Source: Pseudomonadales bacterium
GTDB lineage: Bacteria; Pseudomonadota; Gammaproteobacteria; Pseudomonadales; Azotimanducaceae
NCBI GenBank assembly: GCA_029251375.1
Contig: JAQXDL010000022.1
Location: forward strand, 186,001-250,000
Length of the DNA stretch: 64,000 nucleotides
Direction of reading: 5' to 3'
The position numbers were made by a program, and so were the translations under genes. Positions 18,897 through 27,364 of the stretch are shown here, in pieces (positions within the stretch are counted from its first letter, which is position 1; every line of letters starts with the position of its first letter). Under the pieces are notes generated by a model. That model had not been told where the DNA came from. It did no database searches and worked only from the letters and a program-made list of their open reading frames with translations.

Positions 18897-19217
18897 ATGT
18901 CTGATAACTTGCATGACACACAAACTGTCTCAGTCTCGATCCTTGAGAAAGAGTATCAGGTAAGTTGCAAGCCAGACGAAGTAAAAGCGCTTAAAGAATC
19001 TGCCTCTTACGTCGACGAAAAAATGCGGGAGATTAAATCCAGTGGCGCCATACTTGGATTGGATAGAATCGCTGTAATGGCAGCTTTGAATATTGCCAAC
19101 GACTATATCGGTCAAACGAGCAAAACGAATGATGTCATCAAACACCAAGCTAACAAGATTCAAACCCTGTCTACAAAACTCGATCAAGTTCTAAATCGAC
19201 TCAAGTCCCGCGCCTAG
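18897..19217 (+). CDS. zapA: Cell division protein ZapA
   Basis: Binds and bundles FtsZ filaments at midcell. The 106 residues show the ZapA pattern: VSVSILEKEYQVSCKPDE, then LKESASYVDEKMREIK and LDRIAVMAALNIANDYI, ending in a coiled coil. AAGGAAG at 18881-18887 is a good ribosome binding site. The next feature downstream is 6S RNA and then fau, the classical gammaproteobacterial order. Confidence 0.96.
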   Translation: MSDNLHDTQTVSVSILEKEYQVSCKPDEVKALKESASYVDEKMREIKSSGAILGLDRIAVMAALNIANDYIGQTSKTNDVIKHQANKIQTLSTKLDQVLNRLKSRA

Positions 19218-19282
19218 CATATCCAAGCCCTAGGTTTTAACGATCATTTCGTGCTAATAACCTAAAGATATATTTCCAACGA

Positions 19283-19313
19283 TTCATACAAAGCAATTTG
19301 TTTACGATATACT
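19283..19313 (+). promoter_or_regulatory. Promoter of 6S RNA
   Basis: TATACT at 19308-19313 is a good -10 box, seven bases before the expected 5' end of 6S RNA near 19320. The -35 is poor (TTCATA at 19283-19288 with 19-base spacing). Confidence 0.5.
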
Positions 19314-19318
19314 CTCCA

Positions 19319-19497
19319 TATTCCCTGGGTTGTTTGCCAGTCGATATGTCCTCGACCCTTTAAGCGATAACCAGGAGGTTCTTTAACTTGATTGATGCGC
19401 ATGTCCGGTCTCCGGAAAGCCTAATGTCAATTAGGGGCCCCCGCCTTGAACCGCAGGGTTCAAGGGCCTATTAGCACAGCGGCAATTTGGGGAACTT
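19319..19497 (+). ncRNA. ssrS: 6S RNA
   Basis: 6S RNA mimics an open promoter and binds the sigma-70 RNA polymerase holoenzyme in stationary phase. The closing stem forms from TTCCC (19321-19325) with GGGAA (19490-19494), and TTGCC (19334-19338) with GGCAA (19481-19485). Inside, the hairpin CCTTGAACC (19444-19452) with GGTTCAAGG (19457-19465) is the same as in E. coli 6S, and GCATGTCCGGTC ... CCGGAAAGCCT resembles the E. coli bubble region. It lies between zapA and fau, as expected. The ends are good to a few bases. The fau gene starts 51 bases later and may be cotranscribed. Confidence 0.93.
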
Positions 19498-19547
19498 ATA
19501 CTATCTGGTCGACAGGTTTGACTGACCTTAACAACACATTCTAGACA

Positions 19548-20189
19548 GTGGATTCATCGCACTTGATCACCTCAGTCCACACTAAACCTGAATTACAGCG
19601 CAATCGCCAAAGCCAACATCGACAGCTGAGGCAACAAATTAGGACTGCGCGACAATCCCTTTGTATAGAAGACATCCAGCAATCTTCCTTGCATGTTTGC
19701 CGATCATTGTCGCAACTCGCTCAAATCAAACGGGCTAACAGAATCGCCTATTTTCACCCCAGCGACGGCGAAGTCGACCTTCGTGTGCTGCCAACATTAA
19801 TCAAAGCCGATTATTTCTTACCGCTTATTAGCGACGCAATAAGACCCTGGGAGTCAACTCGATTATTTTTTCAACCAGAGACTCCCGATTTATACCCTAA
19901 TCGATACGGCATCGATGAGCCTCAGTTTGATATTCAACAGGTTATCAATCCAAATTTATTAGATGTGGTTTTGTTTCCCTTGGTCGGCTTTGACAGAAAA
20001 GGTAATCGTTTAGGTATGGGCAAAGGCTATTATGATCGCACGTTTGCGCAGGTAAGACGTGGCTGGAGATCACCATATTTTGTGGGTATCGCTTATGGCT
20101 TTCAGGAATGCGAGGATTTAGTGCCGGCGGATTGGGATATTCCATTGCAGGCAATCGTCACGGAGCGGGAAATTATACATTGCAGTTAA
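19548..20189 (+). CDS. fau: 5-formyltetrahydrofolate cyclo-ligase
   Basis: Converts 5-formyl-THF to 5,10-methenyl-THF with ATP, returning folate to the one-carbon pool. The 213 residues hold HRQLRQQIRTARQSL at the N-terminus, YFHPSDGEVDLR in the middle, and the signature VGFDRKGNRLGMGKGYYDR near residues 149-167. The start is GTG at 19548; no strong ribosome binding site is visible. Its location after 6S RNA is conserved. It complements the gcv operon nearby in folate metabolism. Confidence 0.94.
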   Translation: MDSSHLITSVHTKPELQRNRQSQHRQLRQQIRTARQSLCIEDIQQSSLHVCRSLSQLAQIKRANRIAYFHPSDGEVDLRVLPTLIKADYFLPLISDAIRPWESTRLFFQPETPDLYPNRYGIDEPQFDIQQVINPNLLDVVLFPLVGFDRKGNRLGMGKGYYDRTFAQVRRGWRSPYFVGIAYGFQECEDLVPADWDIPLQAIVTEREIIHCS

Positions 20190-20232
20190 TACGCTTTAAG
20201 AATCCCACGCGAAGCATCGTCAATCGTTCTGA

Positions 20233-20328
20233 CTAGAGTCCGCCAAGTGCTTGGCCGACAGCATTGACCGTCACCCCCATGCCAAAGACGACAATGATGA
20301 GTACAATTAAATCTGGTTTTTTCTTCAT
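20233..20328 (-). CDS. Predicted 31-residue single-pass membrane microprotein
   Basis: A short frame read on the minus strand: ATG at 20328, stop TAG at 20233-20235. The N-terminus is MKKKPDL, followed by the hydrophobic run IVLIIVVFGMGVTVNAV and a short GQALGGL tail, so it should insert as a single helix with the basic end in the cytoplasm. AGGGGG lies seven bases upstream of the ATG, a strong ribosome binding site. The positive-inside pattern, good start signal and isolated position support a real gene. It is convergent with fau and divergent from def. I do not recognise a named function, and short hydrophobic frames can arise by chance. Confidence 0.68.
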   Translation of the reverse strand: MKKKPDLIVLIIVVFGMGVTVNAVGQALGGL

Positions 20329-20585
20329 TTCCGCCCCCTGAAAATTTCGCACATGAGCAAACTTACGTGTGTGTAAGTGAGATTTTTAAACTTCGAAAGA
20401 GCAAAATATAACCCGCTACTACATTAATCAAGTACTAAGGCTGAGCGGCGCAAATCGAAGCACGAAAGGTTAAAAATCATATAAAAACGCGATCAACCGC
20501 GCACCTTGCGCTTCGTATTTTACCAATTCGCGATTGAACACTGATTTCCAAGTGGTTATGGTTATCGAAATCATTAGATAAACAT
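20329..20585. other. Divergent intergenic region microprotein / def
   Basis: Together with the microprotein this fills the gap between fau and def. The 257 bases carry a short direct repeat ACGTGTGTGTAAG near 20366 and A/T-rich tracts, but no RNA gene or strong terminator is seen. Promoters for the microprotein and for def must lie here. Confidence 0.35.
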
Positions 20586-21161
20586 ATGCGGGTTGCTATG
20601 GCTGTCAGAGAAATTATAAGGATGGGTCACCCGACACTTCGTCAAGTCGCAGCGCCCTATGCCGAAGAGCAAATTGGCTCTGACACATTCCTCGAGCTTG
20701 TCGAAGACATGCGGGAAACGCTGCACGCTTCCGGCGGCATCGGTCTGGCGGCACCCCAGGTAAACGTCCCACTACAAATTGCTGTGATCGAGATAACCGA
20801 TCCGATTACGCGATATGGAGAAATCCAAACTCTACCTTTCGAAGTCTATATCAACCCAACAATTACGATTGAGAATGCTGCGACTGCTGGCTATTGGGAG
20901 GGTTGTCTATCGCTACCGGGCATGATGGGTTTCGTCGAGCGACCGCAACATATTCGGGTCGACTACCTAAATGGATCGGCCGAAAAGAAAAGCATCCAGC
21001 TGCAGGGATTTCTCGCCACCGTATTCCAACATGAGTTCGACCATTTAATGGGAAAACTCTACGTCGATCGCATCACAGATATGACTCTCTTTTCATTTGA
21101 TTCGGAGTATCAGCGTTACCATTTGAACAATTCTCTCAACAGCCCTGCTAGTGAGAGCTGA
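20586..21161 (+). CDS. def: Peptide deformylase
   Basis: Removes the formyl group from the first methionine of new proteins. All three family motifs are seen: GIGLAAPQ near residue 52, WEGCLSLPG with the metal Cys near 107, and FQHEFDHLMG with both metal His and the catalytic Glu near 147. The frame opens with an ATG at 20586, and a second ATG at 20598 gives the more usual start AVREIIRMGHPTLR; neither has a good ribosome binding site. It is not next to fmt as in many genomes, so a second def copy elsewhere is possible. Its end overlaps the end of ilvA by 14 bases, convergently. Confidence 0.95.
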   Translation: MRVAMAVREIIRMGHPTLRQVAAPYAEEQIGSDTFLELVEDMRETLHASGGIGLAAPQVNVPLQIAVIEITDPITRYGEIQTLPFEVYINPTITIENAATAGYWEGCLSLPGMMGFVERPQHIRVDYLNGSAEKKSIQLQGFLATVFQHEFDHLMGKLYVDRITDMTLFSFDSEYQRYHLNNSLNSPASES

Positions 21162-22680
21162 GATCCGTTAAAAACATCTTATAAGCCGTGTTATCGGTTT
21201 CTTCCCAAAAACGGTAACCCATTTGCTGAAGATCTTTCTTAAATTGTGACATCGCCTCTGCTGGTATTTGCATGCCTGCTAATACACGTCCATATGCCGC
21301 GCCGTGATTGCGATAGTGAAACATCGTGATATTAAATCCATCTCCCATCAGGTTCAGAAAATCGAGCAGAGCACCGGGCCGTTCAGGAAACTCGAATCGA
21401 AATAGCTTTTCATTAGGCAAGCTAGTCGTCGTCCCACCCACCATATGCCTAACATGCAATATCGCGACCTCATTCTCCGATAGGTCAACGACATCGTATT
21501 GCGTTTCCAGCTTTTTTAAGATCTGCTGCTTATCCTGCGAATTCATTCGTGTTTGGATTCCTACCAGCACTCTAGCACCAGACTGATCGCCAAACCGATA
21601 GTTAAATTCCGTCACATTGCGTTTACCGATTAAATGACAGAACCGGCGAAAACTGCCGGGCTTCTCAGGTATGGTGACCCCCAGTAATGCTTCTCGTCGC
21701 TCACCGATATCGGTTCTCTCCGAAACATGGCGAAGCCGATCAAAGTTCATATTCGCGCCACTCACAACTGCAACATAAGTCTCCCCAAGCGCAGCATTTT
21801 GCTCGATGTACTTCTTCATACCCGCAACACTTAGTGCACCAGAGGGTTCTGATATGCTGCGTGTGTCTTCAAAAATGTCTTTTATACCGGCGCAAATTTC
21901 ATCAACCGTCACCTTGACCACCTCATCCACGCATGCTTTAGCCAACCGGAAAGTCTCTTTGCCGACTTGACTAACCGATGTGCCATCGGCGAATTGATCG
22001 AGGTCTTTAGGGTTTAAACGCACGCGCTTATTGGCCTCCAGCGCAGCATGCAGGCATGCGGAACCTTCAGCTTCAACACCTATCACCTTGACTTCAGGTC
22101 TTAAATATTTGATATAGGTACCCATGCCACTAATTAAACCGCCGCCACCGACGGGAATAAATACCGCATCCAGTCGCCCCGTGTGCTGCCGCAACATTTC
22201 CATCGCAATAGTGCCCTGACCGGCAATCACTTCTGGATCGTCAAACGGATGTATATAGGTTAATCCAAGTTCTTTCTCTAGACCTCGGGCATGTTCACTG
22301 GCTTCATCATAGTTATTACCTTGCAGGACAACCTTGGCGCCCAATTTTCGGACCGCACTGACCTTGATCTCAGGGGTGTTAGTACCCATCACGATGGTCG
22401 CTGGTATCTTCATTTTTGATGCGGCCAAGGCGACACCCTGCGCATGATTACCCGCGGAAGCCGTGACAACACCGGTTTTTTGCTGAGCGGCTGACATGCT
22501 GTTAATTTTGTTAAATGCACCACGAAGTTTAAAGCTGAAGACCGACTGAAGATCTTCTCGCTTTAAAAAAACTTTGTTAGAAAACCTATCAGACAGATTT
22601 CCCGCCAATTCTAAAGGAGACTCAATAGCGACATCGTAGACATTTGCTTCAAGGATTTTCTTAATATAGTTGCTGGTCAT
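21148..22680 (-). CDS. ilvA: Threonine ammonia-lyase, biosynthetic
   Basis: Deaminates threonine to 2-oxobutanoate, the first step to isoleucine; a pyridoxal-phosphate enzyme inhibited by isoleucine. The cofactor lysine is in FSFKLRGAFNK near residue 48, with SAGNHAQGVALAA and the phosphate loop VGGGGLISG. Two ACT-like regulatory domains fill about residues 330-510, marking the biosynthetic rather than catabolic form. I use ATG at 22680 (510 residues); the frame extends to a TTG at 22707 without family support. No attenuator or leader peptide is seen in the 104 bases shared with rpiA. Confidence 0.95.
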   Translation of the reverse strand: MTSNYIKKILEANVYDVAIESPLELAGNLSDRFSNKVFLKREDLQSVFSFKLRGAFNKINSMSAAQQKTGVVTASAGNHAQGVALAASKMKIPATIVMGTNTPEIKVSAVRKLGAKVVLQGNNYDEASEHARGLEKELGLTYIHPFDDPEVIAGQGTIAMEMLRQHTGRLDAVFIPVGGGGLISGMGTYIKYLRPEVKVIGVEAEGSACLHAALEANKRVRLNPKDLDQFADGTSVSQVGKETFRLAKACVDEVVKVTVDEICAGIKDIFEDTRSISEPSGALSVAGMKKYIEQNAALGETYVAVVSGANMNFDRLRHVSERTDIGERREALLGVTIPEKPGSFRRFCHLIGKRNVTEFNYRFGDQSGARVLVGIQTRMNSQDKQQILKKLETQYDVVDLSENEVAILHVRHMVGGTTTSLPNEKLFRFEFPERPGALLDFLNLMGDGFNITMFHYRNHGAAYGRVLAGMQIPAEAMSQFKKDLQQMGYRFWEETDNTAYKMFLTDLSSH

Positions 22681-22784
22681 GGTTGAGCTCTTCCTAGCCG
22701 GACGCAATAAATAGAATCGAAGGTTAGTGTCCGGTCGCCGGTAAGTATAAACTTGTCTTTTGTAGTTAACATCCGGTTAGTTAA

Positions 22785-23483
22785 ATGAGCCAATCCAATA
22801 AAGTTGATCAACAGAATCAACTCAAGCAGTCTGTCGCGCAAGCCGCGATCAATTACATCGAACCCCATCTTAAAAGTGATTCCGTCGTCGGCGTTGGTAC
22901 CGGTTCGACCGCCAACTTCTTCATTGACGCATTGGCTAAACATAAACATAAGTTTGACGCGGCGGTCGCTAGCTCACGCGCAACACAAGAAAGGCTTGAG
23001 TCACACGGAATTCGCGTATTTGATTTAAACGCGATCAAAGAGCTAAATTTTTATATCGATGGCGCCGACGAGTCCAATGCTAATCTCGAACTAATTAAAG
23101 GCGGCGGCGGTGCGCTAACACGCGAAAAAATTGTTGCTGCGGTCGCACAGCAGTTTATTTGCATCGTCGATGGTTCAAAAATGGTTTCAGAATTAGGCGC
23201 ATTTCCATTGCCAGTAGAAGTTATCCCCATGGCAAGATCTTTCGTCGCTCGAAAACTAGTTGGACTTGGTGGCCGACCCACCTATCGAGAAGGGTTTGTG
23301 ACGGACAACGGCAACCTCATACTTGATGTTCATGAACTTTCGATCAAAAACCCAGTCGAGCTGGAGAATCAAATCAACAACATCACAGGCGTTGTTACCA
23401 ATGGTTTGTTCGCACAGAGATCAGCCAACATTATTTTGATAGCAACCGACGACGGGGTCGAAGAAGTGCACAAAAATATATAG
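22785..23483 (+). CDS. rpiA: Ribose-5-phosphate isomerase A
   Basis: Interconverts ribose 5-phosphate and ribulose 5-phosphate in the pentose phosphate pathway. The landmarks are [17 protein letters not shown] near residue 37, YIDGADESN near 89, and [14 protein letters not shown] near 102, which hold the catalytic Asp, Glu and Lys, followed by CIVDGSKMV. The 232-residue length is slightly longer than E. coli RpiA at the N-terminus. ilvA and rpiA are divergent neighbours, as in Pseudomonas. Only 9 bases separate its stop from that of the convergent flavoprotein gene. Confidence 0.96.
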   Translation: MSQSNKVDQQNQLKQSVAQAAINYIEPHLKSDSVVGVGTGSTANFFIDALAKHKHKFDAAVASSRATQERLESHGIRVFDLNAIKELNFYIDGADESNANLELIKGGGGALTREKIVAAVAQQFICIVDGSKMVSELGAFPLPVEVIPMARSFVARKLVGLGGRPTYREGFVTDNGNLILDVHELSIKNPVELENQINNITGVVTNGLFAQRSANIILIATDDGVEEVHKNI

Positions 23484-23492
23484 CAGCTTTGA

Positions 23493-24890
23493 CTAGGCCA
23501 ACAGTTTGCCTGGGTTCATGATGCCGGCTGGATCGAAGATTCGCTTCATAGATTTCATCAACGCAATTTCTTCGGCAGATCGACTGTATTTAAGCTGATC
23601 TCGTTTTAACAAACCAACACCATGCTCTGCTGAGATGCTACCGGCAAATCTCTGCACGAGCTTCATAACCTGCTCGCTTACAGCTTCGCATTCACGCTTG
23701 AATCTATCCAAGGGCCAGTCAGCAGGTTTTAAGATATTCAAATGCAAGTTTCCATCACCAATGTGGCCAAACCACACGATTTCAAATTCTGGATATGCCG
23801 ATGCCACAGTAACATCAACAGCTTTGAGAAACTCGGACACCTTCGACACCCGCACAGAAACGTCGTTTTTATAGGGTGTATGCGGCGTAATAGCCTCAGA
23901 GATATCTTCGCGATAGCGCCAGATATCTTTACGTTGCTGTTCACTCTGGCTAATCACACCATCCACTGCGATACCCGCCTCGACACAGGATTCAAAAGCG
24001 CCCAAAGCAGCATCCATTACGGCCGAGTTGCGTTGGTCAAATTCAATCAAAGCATAGAAAGCACTTGGTTCAGTAAAGGGACGACTTAGCTCGCTATGGG
24101 CAAGCACATGCTCGAGAGCTTTGTCTGAAAAGAACTCAAACGCAGTCAATTCGACATTCGCCCTAAACTGAGTCATGACTGAAATAACGTTCGTCATATC
24201 CGGCACAGCGAGCAGCACTACAGTAAGATTTTCTGGTTTGCGAGCAAGCTTCATTGAAGCCTCAACAATGAATCCCAAAGTGCCCTCGGATCCGATAAAG
24301 AGATGCCGAAAGTCATAGCCGGTTGCATTCTTGATTAACGAACGGTTCAAGTCTAGAAGTTCACCCGCGCCCGTGACCACCTTAAGTCCGACAACCCAGT
24401 CTCGCGTCAAACCGTATTGCAGTACCTTAATACCACCCGCATTGGTGGCCAAGTTGCCGCCAATCTGACTTGAGCCTGCCGACGCAAAATCAACAGGATA
24501 AAACAAGCCTTGCTCATCGGCGAATTGTTGCAGCGCCTCGGTGACCACTCCAGGCTGAACGGTGACAACTTGGTCGATAGCATCAAACTCAAGTACCTGA
24601 TTCATTTTTTCGAAAGACACAACGACCTCGCCGTTGCGGGCGACAGCACCTCCTGAAAGACCAGTGCGACCACCAGAGGGCACTAGAGAAATACCGTTTT
24701 TGCAGGCAAATAAGACTAGCGCCTGAACAATTTCAATCGACTTTGGAAACACAACACACAAAGGTGCTGGCGAATAAAATCGGGTCCAGTCTAATCCATA
24801 GATCTGTTTAGCACCGTCGTCTGATGCTAAATTGTCGACGCCAACGATGTTGGCGATGGATGTCATAATGTCGATCGGATTAGCCAACAT
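23493..24890 (-). CDS. FAD-binding 2-hydroxyacid dehydrogenase (D-2-hydroxyglutarate dehydrogenase-like)
   Basis: A 465-residue flavoprotein of the GlcD/D-lactate dehydrogenase group. The FAD-binding PCMH domain has PSGGRTGLSGGAVARNG near residue 77 and NLATNAGGIKVLQYG, then NATGYDFRHLFIGSEGTLGF. The C-terminal domain holds the metal-site residues in WFGHIGDGNLHLNIL and SAEHGVGLLKRDQL. Position near rpiA and ilvA recalls the Pseudomonas enzyme that recycles D-2-hydroxyglutarate made by SerA, but serA is not in this window. D-lactate or glycolate as substrate cannot be excluded. Confidence 0.85.
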   Translation of the reverse strand: MLANPIDIMTSIANIVGVDNLASDDGAKQIYGLDWTRFYSPAPLCVVFPKSIEIVQALVLFACKNGISLVPSGGRTGLSGGAVARNGEVVVSFEKMNQVLEFDAIDQVVTVQPGVVTEALQQFADEQGLFYPVDFASAGSSQIGGNLATNAGGIKVLQYGLTRDWVVGLKVVTGAGELLDLNRSLIKNATGYDFRHLFIGSEGTLGFIVEASMKLARKPENLTVVLLAVPDMTNVISVMTQFRANVELTAFEFFSDKALEHVLAHSELSRPFTEPSAFYALIEFDQRNSAVMDAALGAFESCVEAGIAVDGVISQSEQQRKDIWRYREDISEAITPHTPYKNDVSVRVSKVSEFLKAVDVTVASAYPEFEIVWFGHIGDGNLHLNILKPADWPLDRFKRECEAVSEQVMKLVQRFAGSISAEHGVGLLKRDQLKYSRSAEEIALMKSMKRIFDPAGIMNPGKLLA

Positions 24891-24959
24891 AAACTACTCA
24901 GGTATTGGTTAACGTCATTGTTGTTTGCACTGGTGTTTGCCCTTTTGTTACTTCAACTG

Positions 24960-26024
24960 TTACTTCAGCTTCGGATCAAGTTCGCCTGCACTATAGCGCT
25001 CAAACATGATGTCGAGCGACACGGGTTTGATTTTCGAACCATTGCCAGCAGTACCAAACGCATCGTAGCGATTCACAACAATCTCTTTCATTGCCTTAAG
25101 GGACTCTGCGAAATATTTGCGAGGATCAAACTCAGACGGGTTGTTTGCCATAAAGCGACGAATCGAGCCAGTTGATGCCAATCTCAGGTCAGTATCGATA
25201 TTCACCTTGCGAACCCCATGCTTGATTCCCTGCTGAATTTCTTCTACCGGCACACCATAGGTTTCGGGGATTTCTCCACCGAATTCATTAATCACCTTTA
25301 ACCATTCCTGTGGCACACTCGACGACCCATGCATCACGAGATGTGTATTGGGCAGCCGCTCATTAATTTCCTTAATGCGATTGATATCCAAAATGTCGCC
25401 GGTGGGTGGACGAGAAAATTTGTACGCACCATGGCTCGTGCCGATGGCGATGGCCAATGCATCAACCTTTGTTTTTTCAACGAAATCAACCGCTTGGTCA
25501 GGATCCGTCAATAACTGATCCATTGACAGAGTACCTTGCGCACCAACCCCATCTTCTTCGCCAGCCTGACCTGTTTCAAGTGAACCCAAACAGCCCAACT
25601 CACCTTCAACCGTGACACCGCAAGCGTGCGCCATCTCGGTTGTGCGCCGCGTTACATCAACGTTGTATTCGTAGCTCGCCGGCGTTTTTTGATCCTCTAA
25701 CAATGATCCATCCATCATCACAGATGAGAAGCCATATTGAATCGACCGCTGACATACATCCGGTGACGCACCATGATCTTGATGCATGACGACGGGGATA
25801 TCAGGGAACTCTTCAATCGCAGCCAATATCAGGTGACGCAAAAAATTGGGCCCCGCATATTTACGCGCACCCGCTGAAGCCTGCACGATAACGGGGCTAT
25901 CCGTTTCCTGAGCCGCTTCCATTATTGCGCGCATCTGCTCAAGGTTATTGACGTTAAACGCAGGGACGCCGTATCCATTTTCAGCTGCGTGGTCTAGTAC
26001 TTGTCTCATGCTGACTAGGGCCAT
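24960..26024 (-). CDS. fba: Fructose-bisphosphate aldolase, class II (CbbA type)
   Basis: Cleaves fructose 1,6-bisphosphate, and may act on sedoheptulose bisphosphate, in glycolysis and gluconeogenesis; zinc-dependent. The N-terminus [19 protein letters not shown] leads to [20 protein letters not shown] with the zinc His and catalytic Asp, MMDGSLLED, and GTSHGAYKF and MHGSSSVP with further zinc and phosphate residues. The 354-residue length and sequence style fit the Calvin-cycle subtype. It follows pgk after 158 bases. AAGGAG precedes the ATG by 7 bases. Confidence 0.95.
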   Translation of the reverse strand: MALVSMRQVLDHAAENGYGVPAFNVNNLEQMRAIMEAAQETDSPVIVQASAGARKYAGPNFLRHLILAAIEEFPDIPVVMHQDHGASPDVCQRSIQYGFSSVMMDGSLLEDQKTPASYEYNVDVTRRTTEMAHACGVTVEGELGCLGSLETGQAGEEDGVGAQGTLSMDQLLTDPDQAVDFVEKTKVDALAIAIGTSHGAYKFSRPPTGDILDINRIKEINERLPNTHLVMHGSSSVPQEWLKVINEFGGEIPETYGVPVEEIQQGIKHGVRKVNIDTDLRLASTGSIRRFMANNPSEFDPRKYFAESLKAMKEIVVNRYDAFGTAGNGSKIKPVSLDIMFERYSAGELDPKLK

Positions 26025-26053
26025 AATCTACTCCTTAGTTAATTTTTTGTTTG

Positions 26054-26073
26054 CCCTGCCGTCGTTTGCAGGG
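26054..26073 (-). repeat. Hairpin upstream of fba
   Basis: CCCTGC (26054-26059) and GCAGGG (26068-26073) form a 6-bp stem with an 8-base loop in the pgk-fba spacer. On the transcribed strand it is followed by an A-rich run rather than U residues, so it is not a usual terminator; it sits about 20 bases upstream of the fba ribosome binding site and could affect fba translation or mRNA ends. Confidence 0.35.
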
Positions 26074-26182
26074 GTTCGCTATTTTTATCAGACCACCTGA
26101 TGCCAAAATTCATCAAGCGTCTTTCAAGTAATGAACAAGCTGCCGTGAGTTTTTGACAGCCAGCATGCACCCATTATCCTTT

Positions 26183-27364
26183 TCAACCTTTTGCGCGTAG
26201 CTCCAGTATCGCCACAGCAGGTAAGGTTTTTCCTTCAACAAACTCTAAAAACGCACCACCACCGGTGGAGATATAGCTGATATCGGCACTGACTTCATAC
26301 TTATCGATTGCTGCCAACGTGTCGCCGCCACCAGCGATTGAGAAACCTTTATTCTCAGCAATTTGTTTTGCGAGCTGCTGCGTTCCCCCTGCAAAGGCTG
26401 CTTCTTCAAATACGCCAACCGGTCCATTCCATATAATGGTTTTTGCACTTTTTAGTATCTCGCCAATAACTTGTTGAGACTCAGGACCAATATCAAGAAT
26501 CATTTGATCGGGATTAATCTCACTGACCAACTTCGTTTCGGCAGTATCTGGCTGATCAATACCATCGGCAACAACAACGTCCGTTGGTATCGGAATTTCA
26601 ACCTTGCTCATTAGCGCTTTCGCAGAATCAAGCAAACCTAATTCGCACAGGGATTTTCCCACCTCATGCCCTTGCGCAGCAATAAATGTATTCGCAATAC
26701 CACCACCAACAATCAGTGAGTCAACCTTGTCCGAAAGCGCATCAAGTACTTCGAGCTTGGTCGAAACTTTACTGCCACCGACGATTGCTACAATGGGATG
26801 CTCTGGTTTTGCAACAGCACGCTGCAGCGCATCAAGCTCTTTTACAAGCAATGGACCCGCGCAAGCCACCGGTGCAAATCGCGCGACACCCTCGGTCGTT
26901 GCCTGCGCTCGATGAGCCGTGCCGAATGCATCCATCACAAAGACATCACACAAAGCGGCCAATTTTTTCGCTAAGGCTTCATCGTTTTTTTTCTCACCGG
27001 CATTAACTCTGACATTTTCAAATAGAATAAAATCTGCATCATCGAAGAGCGCTTCATCAATGCCGCCAAGATAGTCTTCTACTAATCGAACCTTTTTTTG
27101 CATCGTGTTCGCTAAGTAATCGGCAACTGGCCGCATACTCATCTCTGGCTGGTCACGAATCGACATGGCTTCCGTCGGCCGCCCCAAATGGGACATAACC
27201 ATCACCTTTGCGCCAGCATCAAGCGCATGCTGGATCGTTGGTATAGCGGCTCGAATACGAGCATCGGACATGACTTGACCGTTTTTTATGGGCACATTAA
27301 GGTCCTCTCGAATGAGCACTCGCTTGCCCTCTAACTCAAGATTTCTCAGATCAATGACATTCAT
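26183..27364 (-). CDS. pgk: Phosphoglycerate kinase
   Basis: Transfers phosphate between 1,3-bisphosphoglycerate and ADP in glycolysis. Landmarks are [17 protein letters not shown] at the N-terminus, [10 protein letters not shown] near residue 59, [14 protein letters not shown] near 193, and the C-terminal nucleotide loop [14 protein letters not shown] with [14 protein letters not shown]. The 393-residue length is normal. Its ATG overlaps the stop of tkt by 4 bases, so translation is coupled. Glyceraldehyde-3-phosphate dehydrogenase and pyruvate kinase genes, which often lie in this cluster, are missing. Confidence 0.97.
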   Translation of the reverse strand: MNVIDLRNLELEGKRVLIREDLNVPIKNGQVMSDARIRAAIPTIQHALDAGAKVMVMSHLGRPTEAMSIRDQPEMSMRPVADYLANTMQKKVRLVEDYLGGIDEALFDDADFILFENVRVNAGEKKNDEALAKKLAALCDVFVMDAFGTAHRAQATTEGVARFAPVACAGPLLVKELDALQRAVAKPEHPIVAIVGGSKVSTKLEVLDALSDKVDSLIVGGGIANTFIAAQGHEVGKSLCELGLLDSAKALMSKVEIPIPTDVVVADGIDQPDTAETKLVSEINPDQMILDIGPESQQVIGEILKSAKTIIWNGPVGVFEEAAFAGGTQQLAKQIAENKGFSIAGGGDTLAAIDKYEVSADISYISTGGGAFLEFVEGKTLPAVAILELRAKG

